64,000 nucleotides of DNA, from NCBI GenBank assembly GCA_036476315.1, contig JAZGBI010000073.1, positions 1 to 64,000 on the forward strand. Direction: 5' to 3'. The stretch comes from Candidatus Neomarinimicrobiota bacterium (GTDB lineage: Bacteria > Fidelibacterota > Marinisomatia > Marinisomatales > S15-B10). Below the pieces are notes generated by a model. The model saw only the letters and a program-made list of their open reading frames with translations, did not search any database and was not told the DNA's origin. The position numbers and the translations under genes were made by a program. This document shows positions 43,201 to 51,324 of the stretch, piece after piece (position 1 is the stretch's first letter; every line of letters begins with the position of its first letter).

Positions 43201-44022
43201 GTACGACCCACGAGCTGTGATCTTCCGGAGATTTCTGGCATCCGCGCTGGCCTGGAGGTTTACCGTCAATGGATCAGCGAACCTGGGTGATTGAGTGATG
43301 ATATTCAGAACGCCGCTGTGGGCATTGGGTCCGTACGTGGCAGATGAGGGACCAAGAACCACCTCGATCTGTTGCACGTCCTCAAACGTAACCGGGATAA
43401 CATTATAGGCAATCAGACGGAGTGAAGGGACATTCGCCATCCGTCCATCTGTCAGGGTAAGGAACCGGGAGCTGAAGCTGGAATTGAATCCCCGGGCACT
43501 CAGATTGTAACTGTCCACCCCGGATTGAGTGAACTCCACTCCCTTTACCCCTTTCAGGTAGTCACCAAGATTGGTATTGCTTTCCCTGCGGATATTTCTC
43601 TGAGTGATGACAGATATGGCAGCGGGAGCGTCTTCGATGCGTTCCCTGCGCCGGGACGCTGTTTCTACAATGATTTCCTCCATCTCGATCGCAGCGGGGT
43701 TCAAGGCAATGTTCACGACTTCGACGCCGTCCTGAGGCAGCTCCACTGTTATCGCCTCTTCTTCGTACCCCATGTACGTAGCTTTCACGGTATATGTGCC
43801 AGTCGGAAGGTTACGCACTTCATAGCCCCCGTTCAAATCGGTGGCGGCGCCAGTGGGTTCGGGGAGTGCAGGACTCGTGACAAGAACGTTGGCTCCCATG
43901 AGAGGTTGCCCGCTGGTTCTGTCAGTGATCCTGCCTTTGATGGTTCCCCTCGCGGCCAGAGAGGAGGTAGACCAGATCAACAGAAGAATAACGGGGATGA
44001 AGCCAGCCTTCGTGAGTCTCAT
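40243..44022 (-). CDS. TonB-dependent receptor with Asp-rich calcium-type repeats
   Basis: A 1259-residue outer-membrane receptor from the ATG at 44022 with a signal peptide (IPVILLLIWSTSSLAARG). Residues about 27-115 are a carboxypeptidase-regulatory-like/CNA-B-type domain (GTIKGRITDRTSGQPLMGAN). The plug follows (VKGVEFTQSGVDSYNLSARG ... GVLNIITQSP), then the barrel. Unusually, the barrel loops contain many DxDxDG-type repeats (GIDNDGDGEIDE, GTDNDNDGLIDEG, DANGNGDWDG) like thrombospondin type-3/dockerin calcium sites, roughly between residues 310-470, 610-690 and 880-1000. The ligand is unknown. Next to a CDF exporter, a metal chelate is possible. Length exceeds typical receptors (700-1000) because of these insertions. 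Confidence 0.9.
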   Translation of the reverse strand: MRLTKAGFIPVILLLIWSTSSLAARGTIKGRITDRTSGQPLMGANVLVTSPALPEPTGAATDLNGGYEVRNLPTGTYTVKATYMGYEEEAITVELPQDGVEVVNIALNPAAIEMEEIIVETASRRRERIEDAPAAISVITQRNIRRESNTNLGDYLKGVKGVEFTQSGVDSYNLSARGFNSSFSSRFLTLTDGRMANVPSLRLIAYNVIPVTFEDVQQIEVVLGPSSATYGPNAHSGVLNIITQSPRFADPLTVNLQASADARNLRKITARGSYTRGQFGAKLSTAYFTAREWRHFNEEEWEGHHFALVGNWDFTMDGENAVWQTGVTESGSPTKAVKIPDPWPDSDRGLTDTFLDSEGIESFFQDGQYYTYVAFADGIDNDRNSDEENPIITQQMTVGEIPGNGMDDNNNGLIDENDWVGYPYADGTDNDNDGLIDEGVDTGIDDFGEKWFDGIDNDGDGEIDEPDERGTKWVNRVGEYGQNKFGEYIFDQDGNILFDTNKDGVFGGKEDSTIHSYRVYDSNGDGLKDFPDFDVRNLRADFRMDYDPREDVKMSFAYGYARAKNINITGIARYLADGWTYRYAHGRLTYKNWFAQAYLNMSFAGKTRSLATGDRIKDTSKKFSAQIQHHRLFWNDRQRIVWGIDYFRTMPQTFGTILGDDHLWDNIDNDGDGEDGSPVAWAETVLDNGEYDPGEPYKDWDELDGKDNARGAIADGIDNDGDGLTDEGIDEKDEDNRYLTNELGFYFQSNTKLTDKLELILAGRLDAHEQLTGMIDFGSENREANPFKWGIDFSKTAGLQISPKIGLQYKPADHQNFRLTWAKAYNTPSSQALFLDIFVTRLSIFKIYAKGAANGYAYPRDENGDLTFWDISGDMFQFNSISMEDFNDEDGDGAWSFEDGSIDTVTDIYGNEYVYEFDSNGEFDFSDYGSDGKPAEPYTDENGNGQWDFGEDYDDLDGNRFYSGPDLNGTEGDGVFQEGEPAERHEVWTDANGNGDWDGLYKLLFPNLQKERKGIFKTDISVDPKPIEAEIVRTLEFGWKGRLAIPLYATLDIFYSKYDSFVSPILLITPLVVENDPDLTIDDFFDCPSCHLKGVVVSGDTTQLIEGQNPPVVVGYLNYGKVRMWGLDASFTYFFNKDLALDGNYSFLSLSDFINPLTGTKDPINAPRNKWALKATYESPIGVSVAASLRHVDSFEWQSGIYFGTIRAYSILDLHLSYSFNDHLKLFATINNVLEDRHTEIIGGPKLGRMTVLRLQGRL

Positions 44023-44040
44023 TTTCCCCACTTATGAATC

Positions 44041-44066
44041 AACCCCGCCATATAGAGACCGGGGTT
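44041..44066. terminator. Hairpin between the type IX cargo-like gene and the TonB receptor gene
   Basis: AACCCCG (44041-44047) pairs perfectly with CGGGGTT (44060-44066). A second small hairpin (GCGGG/CCCGC) lies at the upstream gene's stop codon. There is no long T-run, so it is a weak terminator or an mRNA-processing/stability structure. Confidence 0.4.
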
Positions 44067-44105
44067 GACTGGAAGATCGTTCTCCAAGGGCGGGTCTTTC
44101 CCGCG

Positions 44106-45698
44106 TCATTTCATTAACAGCATCTTCTTCGTTGCCGTGTAGTCCTGGGCGGTAAAACGGTACAGATACATGCCCGTGGGGAGTGGAGTACCGAGACGGT
44201 CCCGGCCGTCAAAAACTACCGTGTACCGCCCCCGTTCCATGTATCCGGAGTGGAGTGTACGAACCGTTTCTCCCAGAAGGTTCAATACCGTAACTGTGAC
44301 GTCGCTCCCCTGCGGCAGGTCGAAGGCGATGGTGGTGGAGGGATTGAACGGATTTGGATAGTTTTGACGGAGCGCGAACTTTGTGGGGAGTAGATCCTCC
44401 TCTTTCTCCACCGTCAGTACATTAGCTAGTATGGTGGTCACGATCCGGGTCTGGAGGTCAGGGACACATTGATTTCCCATCTCAAACACCAGGCGGCCCC
44501 CTTCTAAAAGGTTGGCCAAGTCCACATCGTGATCCGAATCATCAGGAAATGTCCACGATCCGGCGGCTGCCACCATGCTGGCACCTATGGACCAGATCAT
44601 TCCTCCCTGAACGGCCTCCTCCAGGGTGAGACCCAGGTTGATTAATGTTTCCACCTGATCGTAGGCTTGCTCGCTTACGGCAGTAACGACAGTGGAAGGT
44701 GCTCCGAAGATGTTCAGGACAGCCTCAACGGCGAATGCGACGCCGCCAGGGATGTCCGTTGGGTTTTGGGCCATGTAGCCTGCAAAAGCATCCTTGAGGG
44801 TTTTCACGGCCACGAGGAAGTTATAAGTGAAATAGTATCCTGTAAATTGAAGGGGTTCATCGTCTGTGAAGAGGTCACCGTCAGGGCCGACGGGATCAAA
44901 AAGATACATCCAGTTGGCACTGAGTTCCTCCCCATCACCGGCATAATTTTCCCCCGCGGTAGGAAATGTACCCACATTGAGATCAGGGTTTACGTTGTCC
45001 CTCAAATATGCCACAAAATCATCGTCGGCAGGGAGTGTTGAGATTCCCATCTGGCGGTTGAGATTCCCTTCATCATCGATACCGATGTTGGAATCTGTCC
45101 CGTCTATGGCTTCCCACTCAATAGCGAGAGACCCCATCCGGCCCTCGAAGTCCGGGAATACAGTTATCCAACCGTGGTTGACGGCCTCAGCATCGGCGTC
45201 AAACAGGTCAAAAATATTCGACTCGCCGATACCAAACTGTCCCCGGTCCTCGTTGCCGTCCCACTCATAGGTGCCCTGGTCCTGGATGGTGGGAATCGCG
45301 GCAAAGGTGGAGCAATCCTCAGTCCGGGTGGTGGGGTAGGTACTCGTGGGAATCTCAAAGGATCCGTCTTCTGAGAATATCAGAGTCAGATCGATGCCTA
45401 CGTAGGCGAGACCTTCGGGTACCCAGAGCAACTCGGGTGTCTCGGGTGCCGCAATGGTGTCTCCCGATTCGAAATGCTCAACGGGGAATTCGAACTGTGG
45501 GTCATCGGCGGTTGGCCACGATAAATTCAAGGTGTGGGTGGATCCCTCGTCTTCTGCAGCATCCCCGGAATCCCGGGCCACGTCATAATACTGTACATGA
45601 ACGCCCGTTAATTTGAACTCGCCACTGATCCCCTGTGCCGAAAGGCTCGAGGCCACGAAAAGAAAAGCAAATATCAACACTAACCGTGAAAACTTCAT
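44106..45698 (-). CDS. Secreted protein with FlgD-like/type IX sorting C-terminal domain
   Basis: A 530-residue protein from the ATG at 45698 (ribosome binding site GGAGGG). It has a signal peptide (LVLIFAFLFVASSLSAQG). The body is Asp/Glu-rich with no recognised enzyme domain. The last 85 residues have the FlgD-Ig-like/type IX sorting pattern: LRQNYPNPFNPSTTIAFDLP, NLLGETVRTLHSGYMERGRY, LPTGMYLYRFTAQDYTATKK. Type IX cargo is passed through the outer membrane and anchored at the surface. It is immediately upstream of the TonB-receptor gene, so it may be a surface partner of that receptor. Confidence 0.85.
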   Translation of the reverse strand: MKFSRLVLIFAFLFVASSLSAQGISGEFKLTGVHVQYYDVARDSGDAAEDEGSTHTLNLSWPTADDPQFEFPVEHFESGDTIAAPETPELLWVPEGLAYVGIDLTLIFSEDGSFEIPTSTYPTTRTEDCSTFAAIPTIQDQGTYEWDGNEDRGQFGIGESNIFDLFDADAEAVNHGWITVFPDFEGRMGSLAIEWEAIDGTDSNIGIDDEGNLNRQMGISTLPADDDFVAYLRDNVNPDLNVGTFPTAGENYAGDGEELSANWMYLFDPVGPDGDLFTDDEPLQFTGYYFTYNFLVAVKTLKDAFAGYMAQNPTDIPGGVAFAVEAVLNIFGAPSTVVTAVSEQAYDQVETLINLGLTLEEAVQGGMIWSIGASMVAAAGSWTFPDDSDHDVDLANLLEGGRLVFEMGNQCVPDLQTRIVTTILANVLTVEKEEDLLPTKFALRQNYPNPFNPSTTIAFDLPQGSDVTVTVLNLLGETVRTLHSGYMERGRYTVVFDGRDRLGTPLPTGMYLYRFTAQDYTATKKMLLMK

Positions 45699-45838
45699 GG
45701 GTGAAACCCTCCTTTTTGACAATGAAATCTGTACGGATAACGCAACCAATCCGTTGATAAATTGAAAATAGATACTATGCTCCCCGCAGGCAACACTTTT
45801 TTCTCAGGTGCATTTGAACCGAGATCTCCCTGAACCAA
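45699..45838. promoter_or_regulatory. Intergenic spacer upstream of the type IX cargo-like gene
   Basis: About 140 bp between the EMO stop and the next gene on the same strand. It must hold the promoter of the 45698 gene or a processing site. I see no clear operator; the only supported signal is GGAGGG, 8 bases before the ATG at 45698. Confidence 0.3.
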
Positions 45839-47674
45839 TCAGGCAAGATTTTCCGCGACTATATCGGCAACATCCTTCACCCGGACGGGCTTCGAACCTT
45901 CAGGGGTTAACGGACCGAGACCCTGATTGAACATTCCGTAACAAAAATTGCATCCCGTGATCACCGTGTCGCAACCTGAGTCGACAATTTGCTGAGCGCG
46001 TACCAGGTGGGTTCTCCCGGTGCCTTCCTTTTTCCACCAGAGGCCGCCTCCGGCACCGCAGCAGAGCGTTTTCCTGCCGTGTTCCTCCAATTCAAATGTG
46101 TTTGAGGCAACCGCTCCCACCACCCTCCGGGGTGCACGAACCTCTTCCGCCACCCGGGCGAGGTAGCACGGATCGTGAAAGGTCATTCGTTCGTTATTTC
46201 CCGGTTTCACTCGTATTCGACTTTTCTGGATGAGAGAATCGATGACCTGCGTGTGATGCTCCACGGAATAGCTCACAGGGGCATACTTGCGGTATTCCGT
46301 GTCAAGATTCACGAGACAGTGGGGACATAATGTGGCCACTTTTTTGGCCTGTGACAGTTGCTTCAGGTTGTGCTCCATGAGGAGTTGATAAGTCATTTTT
46401 TCCCCAAGGCGGTTGGCGGGATCTCCCGAGCACCATTCGTCTTTGAGTACTCCGTATGAGACACCTGCCGCGTCCAGAATCTTTATGAAATTGTTCACGG
46501 CCTTGGTGAAGTTGGGATCCATCTCGTACCTGGCGAAGCATCCGAGCCAGAGGAGGTATTCCGCATCTGGGGTGTACGGAGAAAGTCTTTCGGCCAGCGG
46601 ACTCCGTGTGGCCCCTTCCGTGTTGCCGGTTTCCTGAAGGTTTATGAAAAGTTTCTGGTATTCTTGTGGCACATTACCCTCAACTAGAACCTGGATCTTG
46701 CGGATTTCATCCGCTTTCTCCACCTGATTGCCCACGGGGCAGGCATAGGTACATGCTTGACAGGTGGTACATTCCCATCCTGCTTCCACATCGATCTGAT
46801 CCATAACGGCCACGTCTCCCGAGTCGATCAGAGGTTTCCTGAGATCGAGGATAAAATGGTGCTTTGGATCGAGGAGTCCTCCCCCCCGGTTGGCGGGACA
46901 GACTTCCGTACAGCGGCCGCACTCGACGCAGGAAAAAACATCCAGTGTCTGATTCCGTGAGAGGCGGGTAAGTCCCTCCAGCATGTCATCCAGTTCGTCC
47001 TCACTTGCCTCCAGGTCAACCTTGACGGTGCCATGGTCGGGCGTATGGAAGGGACGGAAGAAAATGTTGAAAGGGGCAAATACCAGATGGAGATGCTTTG
47101 ACCGGGGAATGACAATAAGGAACACAAGGATGGTGACGGCATGTATCCACCAGTTCACCCTTGAAGCAAGGGAAGGAGGATTTGTCTCTCCATAAAGATA
47201 GGTAGCCATGAGGAGAAATATGAAAATGGCCACCAGGCCGGAGGAGGGGGAAAGTTTCCCGAGGGGTTCGGGTCTTGAGACAAAGCGACGGAACGCGAGA
47301 GCCAGAATACCCAGGGAGACAAGAACCGCCACGGGGATAGCGACAAGAGAATAGAGGTGGCGGCTTTTCTCCGTTAGAAGGGGGTATCCGAGGCCCGCAG
47401 CAAAATGATCGAGAGTAATCACGGCGAACACGATGAATCCCCAGAAGACAAATCCATGCATAATCCCCGGCCACACCCTTCCTCCTATGACCCGTTCATG
47501 GAGGATAACTTCCTTGAACACCCGTACAAGACGTTGACCTGGGCGATCAACGGGCCACTGACCAGTTCCTTTGTTTACAATTTGGAGGCGACGCCAGATT
47601 TCGTAGAATAACAATGCGAGGGTGGCGATTGTGAGGATGGAAAGAAGAACGCGTTCAGGAACGGGAAGGGTCAC
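45839..47674 (-). CDS. ETF:menaquinone oxidoreductase-like membrane Fe-S protein (EMO)
   Basis: A 611-residue fusion. Residues 1-215 hold about five transmembrane helices of the NarI/haem-b type (HGFVFWGFIVFAVITLDHFA, VNWWIHAVTILVFLIVIPRS). Two 4Fe-4S motifs follow (CVECGRCTEVCP and CTTCQACTYACP), then two CCG (heterodisulfide reductase D-like) domains with LGCFARYE, TLCPHCLVNLD, FHDPCYLAR and LCCGAGGGLWW. The family (EMO/EtfX-type, formerly DUF224 FeS oxidoreductase) takes electrons from ETF and reduces menaquinone. It is last in etfB-etfA-emo and supports acyl-CoA beta-oxidation, fitting the propionyl-CoA and methylmalonyl-CoA genes nearby. Confidence 0.88.
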   Translation of the reverse strand: MTLPVPERVLLSILTIATLALLFYEIWRRLQIVNKGTGQWPVDRPGQRLVRVFKEVILHERVIGGRVWPGIMHGFVFWGFIVFAVITLDHFAAGLGYPLLTEKSRHLYSLVAIPVAVLVSLGILALAFRRFVSRPEPLGKLSPSSGLVAIFIFLLMATYLYGETNPPSLASRVNWWIHAVTILVFLIVIPRSKHLHLVFAPFNIFFRPFHTPDHGTVKVDLEASEDELDDMLEGLTRLSRNQTLDVFSCVECGRCTEVCPANRGGGLLDPKHHFILDLRKPLIDSGDVAVMDQIDVEAGWECTTCQACTYACPVGNQVEKADEIRKIQVLVEGNVPQEYQKLFINLQETGNTEGATRSPLAERLSPYTPDAEYLLWLGCFARYEMDPNFTKAVNNFIKILDAAGVSYGVLKDEWCSGDPANRLGEKMTYQLLMEHNLKQLSQAKKVATLCPHCLVNLDTEYRKYAPVSYSVEHHTQVIDSLIQKSRIRVKPGNNERMTFHDPCYLARVAEEVRAPRRVVGAVASNTFELEEHGRKTLCCGAGGGLWWKKEGTGRTHLVRAQQIVDSGCDTVITGCNFCYGMFNQGLGPLTPEGSKPVRVKDVADIVAENLA

Positions 47675-47822
47675 ACCAATTTAGTGTTCAGGTGTTTCCC
47701 AGAGGGACTCCTGCGGAGCAAGTGTTCGTGTGTTCATGTTTCTGAGTTTTCATGTGCTGGCGAGATAGTGTAGGCTCGTCTGGGTTGACACACAAACACT
47801 CTAACACTTTAGCAGTCAGGCG

Positions 47823-48809
47823 TCAGCCTGAAGTTTTGAGCTCTTGAATCGCTTCCGTCAACTTTGGGACGATTTCCACAATATCGGCCACAATTCCAAA
47901 GTCGGCAATTTCGAAAAATGGAGCATTGGGATCTTTGTTGATCACAACAATATTTTGGGATCCCTTCATACCCACGAGGTGCTGTATGGCTCCCGAGATA
48001 CCGAGAGCGAGGTAGAGTTTCGGGGAGACAGTCTGTCCGGAGCTCCCCACCTGCCGGAAGGAAGGAAGCCATTCCGCATCAACCACCGGTCGGGAGGCGG
48101 CGAGCTGGGCGCCGAGAACATCCGCGAGCTTCTTAATCAGAGGCAGGTTTTCTTCCTTCCCGATGCCGCGACCTACGGCCACGATGAGTTCTGCACTTGA
48201 GAGATCTACTTGTCCCGCGGCTTCCTGGAAGGGCTCTTCCGAATGAGTCTTGATTGCCGACTCATCCAGGTCAATGGATACATCTCGTACTGGCGCACCA
48301 CTTCCCTCCGTCACCTCGTCCGCCTGGAAAGTTGCGGATTGAAATGTAATAAGGAGGGGACCGTCACCTGTGGGTACAACATCCGCGAGGAGTTTCCCCT
48401 GGAAAACCTGTTTGATGAATACAGGCGAATGATTTTCCACTCTGTACCCCACGTTGTCCGCAAAGAAAGGTATGTTCAGGATTCCACTTACCTTCGGGAA
48501 GAAGTCCCTCACCATGTACGTGTGTCCCATGAAGACGTATGTGGGTGATTCTTGCTCAATGACCTGGTTGAGAGCCTCTGAGAAACCATCGGCCGAGTAG
48601 TGAGCCAGAAGGGGATGTCGCAAGACCAGAAGTTCATCCACGTCTTTCGACACACCCGTTTCAACGGCACCAGAAACCTCGTAACCCATCACAAGGAGCG
48701 CCGTGGTGAGATCAAGCTCCTTGGCCAGGGACTGAGCGGCCGCCAGTGCTTCCCAGCTCATTCGGTGGATACCCCCATTCTTATTCTCAGCCACTACCAG
48801 AATATCCAT
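47823..48809 (-). CDS. etfA: Electron transfer flavoprotein alpha subunit
   Basis: A 328-residue EtfA. The C-terminal FAD domain shows IVAVGRGIGKEENLPLIKKL, ASRPVVDAEWLPSFRQVGSS, GQTVSPKLYLALGISGAIQH and IVVINKDPNAPFFEIADFGI. With EtfB it accepts electrons from acyl-CoA dehydrogenases. It lies 17 bases downstream of etfB and about 150 bp before the EMO gene; the spacer (47675-47822) contains iterated GTGTTC-type strings. Confidence 0.96.
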   Translation of the reverse strand: MDILVVAENKNGGIHRMSWEALAAAQSLAKELDLTTALLVMGYEVSGAVETGVSKDVDELLVLRHPLLAHYSADGFSEALNQVIEQESPTYVFMGHTYMVRDFFPKVSGILNIPFFADNVGYRVENHSPVFIKQVFQGKLLADVVPTGDGPLLITFQSATFQADEVTEGSGAPVRDVSIDLDESAIKTHSEEPFQEAAGQVDLSSAELIVAVGRGIGKEENLPLIKKLADVLGAQLAASRPVVDAEWLPSFRQVGSSGQTVSPKLYLALGISGAIQHLVGMKGSQNIVVINKDPNAPFFEIADFGIVADIVEIVPKLTEAIQELKTSG

Positions 48810-48826
48810 ATTCGACTCCCTGAACC

Positions 48827-49600
48827 TTACAATACTTTCACGTTGCGTTTCAGAACATCGACCAGTTTAACCACGACTTCCCCGGGTTCTCCTTCGATCA
48901 TTTCCGTCCTTTTCGTCTTCCGGGGAACGTAAATCCGTGTGAATTTCTGGAGAGGCCGATCGTTTTCCACAAGGTCTTGTTTGGCGACTGCACGAATCTC
49001 CTTTTTCTTCGCTCCCATGATGCCTTTCAACGATGGATATCGCGGCGTATTGATTCCCGATTGTACGGTTACTGAGGCCGGCAGATCCATCGTGACCCAT
49101 TGGAACCAGCCCGATTCCAGTTCCCGTTTCACGCGTACGGAAGAGCCCTGGAGCTCAACGGCGACCGCCAGGGTGGCCGTGGACATGCCGAGAAGTTGCC
49201 CCAGAATGACACCCGTTTGAGCCATTCCCAGATCGTCTGACTGAAGTCCTGAAAGGATGAGATGAAACTCCTCGTCTCTCAGTACGGAAGCGAAGAGAGT
49301 CGCAGAGACCAGAGGATCGGTTATGTAAGGAAAAGCTTCCTGGATATGAATTCCCCGGTCGGCCCCTTTGGAAAGAGCTTCCCGGATTGCTCTTTGAACC
49401 CGGTCGGGTCCGAGACTTGCCACCACGACCTCCCCTTCTCCCTCCCTCTCTTTGATCTGGAGAGCTTCTTCCAGGGCGTAGGCATCACTCTCGTTCGTGG
49501 TGAAGGTGACATTCTCCTCCTGAATCCAGCTTCCGGCGTCGTTGAGACGTAGAGGAGAATCTGCGCTGGGCACCTGTTTTATCAAGACGCATATCTTCAT
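48827..49600 (-). CDS. etfB: Electron transfer flavoprotein beta subunit
   Basis: A 257-residue EtfB: MKICVLIKQVPSADSPLRLN at the start, NESDAYALEEALQIKEREGE, the nucleotide-binding VVASLGPDRVQRAIREALSK, and DLPASVTVQSGINTPRYPSL for the recognition loop region. It binds AMP or FAD and docks with acyl-CoA dehydrogenases. It is first in the etfB-etfA-emo set. Upstream is the CCACAGAG repeat copy C and then the IS1-like transposon. Confidence 0.96.
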   Translation of the reverse strand: MKICVLIKQVPSADSPLRLNDAGSWIQEENVTFTTNESDAYALEEALQIKEREGEGEVVVASLGPDRVQRAIREALSKGADRGIHIQEAFPYITDPLVSATLFASVLRDEEFHLILSGLQSDDLGMAQTGVILGQLLGMSTATLAVAVELQGSSVRVKRELESGWFQWVTMDLPASVTVQSGINTPRYPSLKGIMGAKKKEIRAVAKQDLVENDRPLQKFTRIYVPRKTKRTEMIEGEPGEVVVKLVDVLKRNVKVL

Positions 49601-49666
49601 ACCTATTCAGCCCACTTGACTGCGATGAGAACTACTTCATGGATCGTCTAGAGGCAGACGATTCTT

Positions 49667-49807
49667 AAACCACAGAGGTCACAGAGTGACATGAAACATG
49701 TGGATTCACAAAAAGAGAGCGTTGAGTAGAATACCCTCAGAGAGAAACTGCAAATGAGTCATCTTAACGTTTTGAATATTGATTCTTTTACTCTGTGTTC
49801 TCTGTGG
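49667..49807. repeat. CCACAGAG inverted-repeat element, copy C
   Basis: A 141-bp element: left arm CCACAGAGGTCACAGAG, right arm (inward) CCACAGAGAACACAGAG, the same orientation as copy B. It lies between etfB and an IS1-like transposon, 50 bp from the transposon end. The interior is AT-rich and shares no clear sequence with other copies. Confidence 0.87.
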
Positions 49808-49947
49808 CTAATGAACTTACTTACGCAAATTTTTAAATGCAAGTTAGCTCAGCAATGGGTAGTGGGCTAATTTGGATTATTGACGGGAAAGTTGCGAAAT
49901 ACAAAAGACTACCGAATTCCCGGATATATGTGGTAGATTAACATTCC

Positions 49948-50202
49948 GTGCGTCAGTTTTTTCTCCCAACGGGCGAAGAAATAAGAATGACTGCCTATAT
50001 GGATTGGCGTATTTGGTTAAGAGACCTTAATATACCTGAAATTAGAGAAACACTTGCTGATCCTGACGCTATAGAGCCCGCTGAATACTATGAGAATAGA
50101 AACATATACACGAAGAATTTTGGGAACTATGACATTGTCGTAGTGTTAGAGGAAACCAAAAGCCCACGATTGGCTGTAACAGTATGGAAGGATATTAAAT
50201 GA
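49948..50202 (+). CDS. DUF4258-like small protein, putative toxin
   Basis: An 84-residue protein (GTG start at 49948; an ATG at 49987 would give 71 residues). The pattern WRIWLRDLNIPEIRETLADP, then DAIEPAEYYENRNIYTKNFG and IVVVLEE...LAVTVWKDIK resembles DUF4258/BrnT-like RelE-fold proteins. The stop overlaps the DUF2283 start (ATGA). DUF4258-DUF2283 neighbours are usually read as toxin-antitoxin-like pairs; no activity is proven. It is carried inside the transposon, close to the left end. Confidence 0.6.
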   Translation: MRQFFLPTGEEIRMTAYMDWRIWLRDLNIPEIRETLADPDAIEPAEYYENRNIYTKNFGNYDIVVVLEETKSPRLAVTVWKDIK

Positions 50203-50498
50203 AGAAAGAACAAACACCTATCCGCTTTGACTCAGAAGCAGACATTCTATACATCAATTTGGCCAAGGGAGAATACAGCCATAGCATTAGACTTAGTAAG
50301 ACGCAATTTAGCATAGATCCAAAGATGGATTCTCATATGCTTTTAGATATAGGGGAAAAAGGAGATATACTCGGAGTTGAGGTACAAGCAGTGTCTCAAA
50401 TCGTTCAAGAAGAGCCTCCGGTTGAAAAGGGCATGTGGGAAGTTCCCCTGCATTTACTATCAGCATTTTCCCGCAACATAAATCTCAATTCTGTTTAG
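50199..50498 (+). CDS. DUF2283 protein, putative antitoxin
   Basis: A 99-residue DUF2283 protein: IRFDSEADILYINLAKGEYS near the start and LLDIGEKGDILGVEVQAVSQ are typical. The family is small, beta-rich and often paired with DUF4258 toxins. Here it starts in an ATGA overlap with that gene. Its 3' end overlaps the 3' end of the convergent transposase gene by 14 bases, so the pair is an integrated part of the mobile element. Confidence 0.8.
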   Translation: MKKEQTPIRFDSEADILYINLAKGEYSHSIRLSKTQFSIDPKMDSHMLLDIGEKGDILGVEVQAVSQIVQEEPPVEKGMWEVPLHLLSAFSRNINLNSV

Positions 50499-51324
50499 AA
50501 TACTCCTCTTCCCATACAAGCAAATCCTTTAATCCCCACAGTCTTTGTGTAACACCGGCTTTCATTGCTGGAGTGCATCTAAGCGTTTTATGTATGCGAC
50601 AGAAATTGTAGTAAGCAAAGTGAAGTGCGACAGCATATCTAAGATTGTCCAATTTCTTGCTGAATCCGTTTGTCAGTCGCGTAAATCTTCTCATTTGCAT
50701 TCTCATTGTTAGGTTCTGTCTTTCTACGTGAGAAGTTGATATATATTTTCGCTGTGGATGCCCTTGCATGATAAGATGGAAGACAGCCACTATGCTTGGT
50801 GGACTGTAACGTCTCTCCCCATTTCCTGCAAAACTTTTGTGCAATTGAGCATAGTCAATATCGCGTCCAAACGCTTCATCTATAGCCTCAGGGTAAGGAG
50901 TGAAAGCGTCAGTTGTTAATTGGACATGATTTGTTAAACGTTTTTCAAGGTCAAACATAAATCTGAGTGTTGTTTCCTTGTCACGTTTTCCTATCTCAAA
51001 TAGAGGGACAAGCTTTGTCTCAGCATCCAACGCCACAAAGACGTATTGGTCTCCCAAATCTCTACGATTTCGTTTTTCTTCTTTAGTTAAATGGGACTGT
51101 TTCTTTCCCACAAAACACCAGATTTCATCTACCTGAAGTGACCGACATTCAAGATTTCTCATTCGCTCGTCGAGTAGTTGTTCACAACCTTTGCCAATTC
51201 GCCCAAGAAAACTGAGGATTGTAGTTTTATGAACACCTGTCATTCTGCTTACGCTTAACACGCTATTCCCTTCAACAAGGCCAGATAACACGGCTAATTT
51301 CTTTTCATCTTTTAATTGGTTCAT
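50485..51324 (-). CDS. IS1-family DDE transposase
   Basis: A 279-residue transposase. An N-terminal helix-turn-helix (VLSGLVEGNSVLSVSRMTGV) is followed by a DDE domain: Asp in LQVDEIWCFVG, Asp in QLTTDAFTPYPEA, and Glu in TSHVERQNLTMRMQMRRFTR. It is a single ORF, not a frameshifted InsA-InsB pair as in classical IS1. It should cut at the 20-21-bp ends of the element. Immediately upstream (51330-51360) GGGCTCTCC/GGAGAGCCC forms a strong hairpin that may limit its expression. Confidence 0.9.
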   Translation of the reverse strand: MNQLKDEKKLAVLSGLVEGNSVLSVSRMTGVHKTTILSFLGRIGKGCEQLLDERMRNLECRSLQVDEIWCFVGKKQSHLTKEEKRNRRDLGDQYVFVALDAETKLVPLFEIGKRDKETTLRFMFDLEKRLTNHVQLTTDAFTPYPEAIDEAFGRDIDYAQLHKSFAGNGERRYSPPSIVAVFHLIMQGHPQRKYISTSHVERQNLTMRMQMRRFTRLTNGFSKKLDNLRYAVALHFAYYNFCRIHKTLRCTPAMKAGVTQRLWGLKDLLVWEEEYSKQN

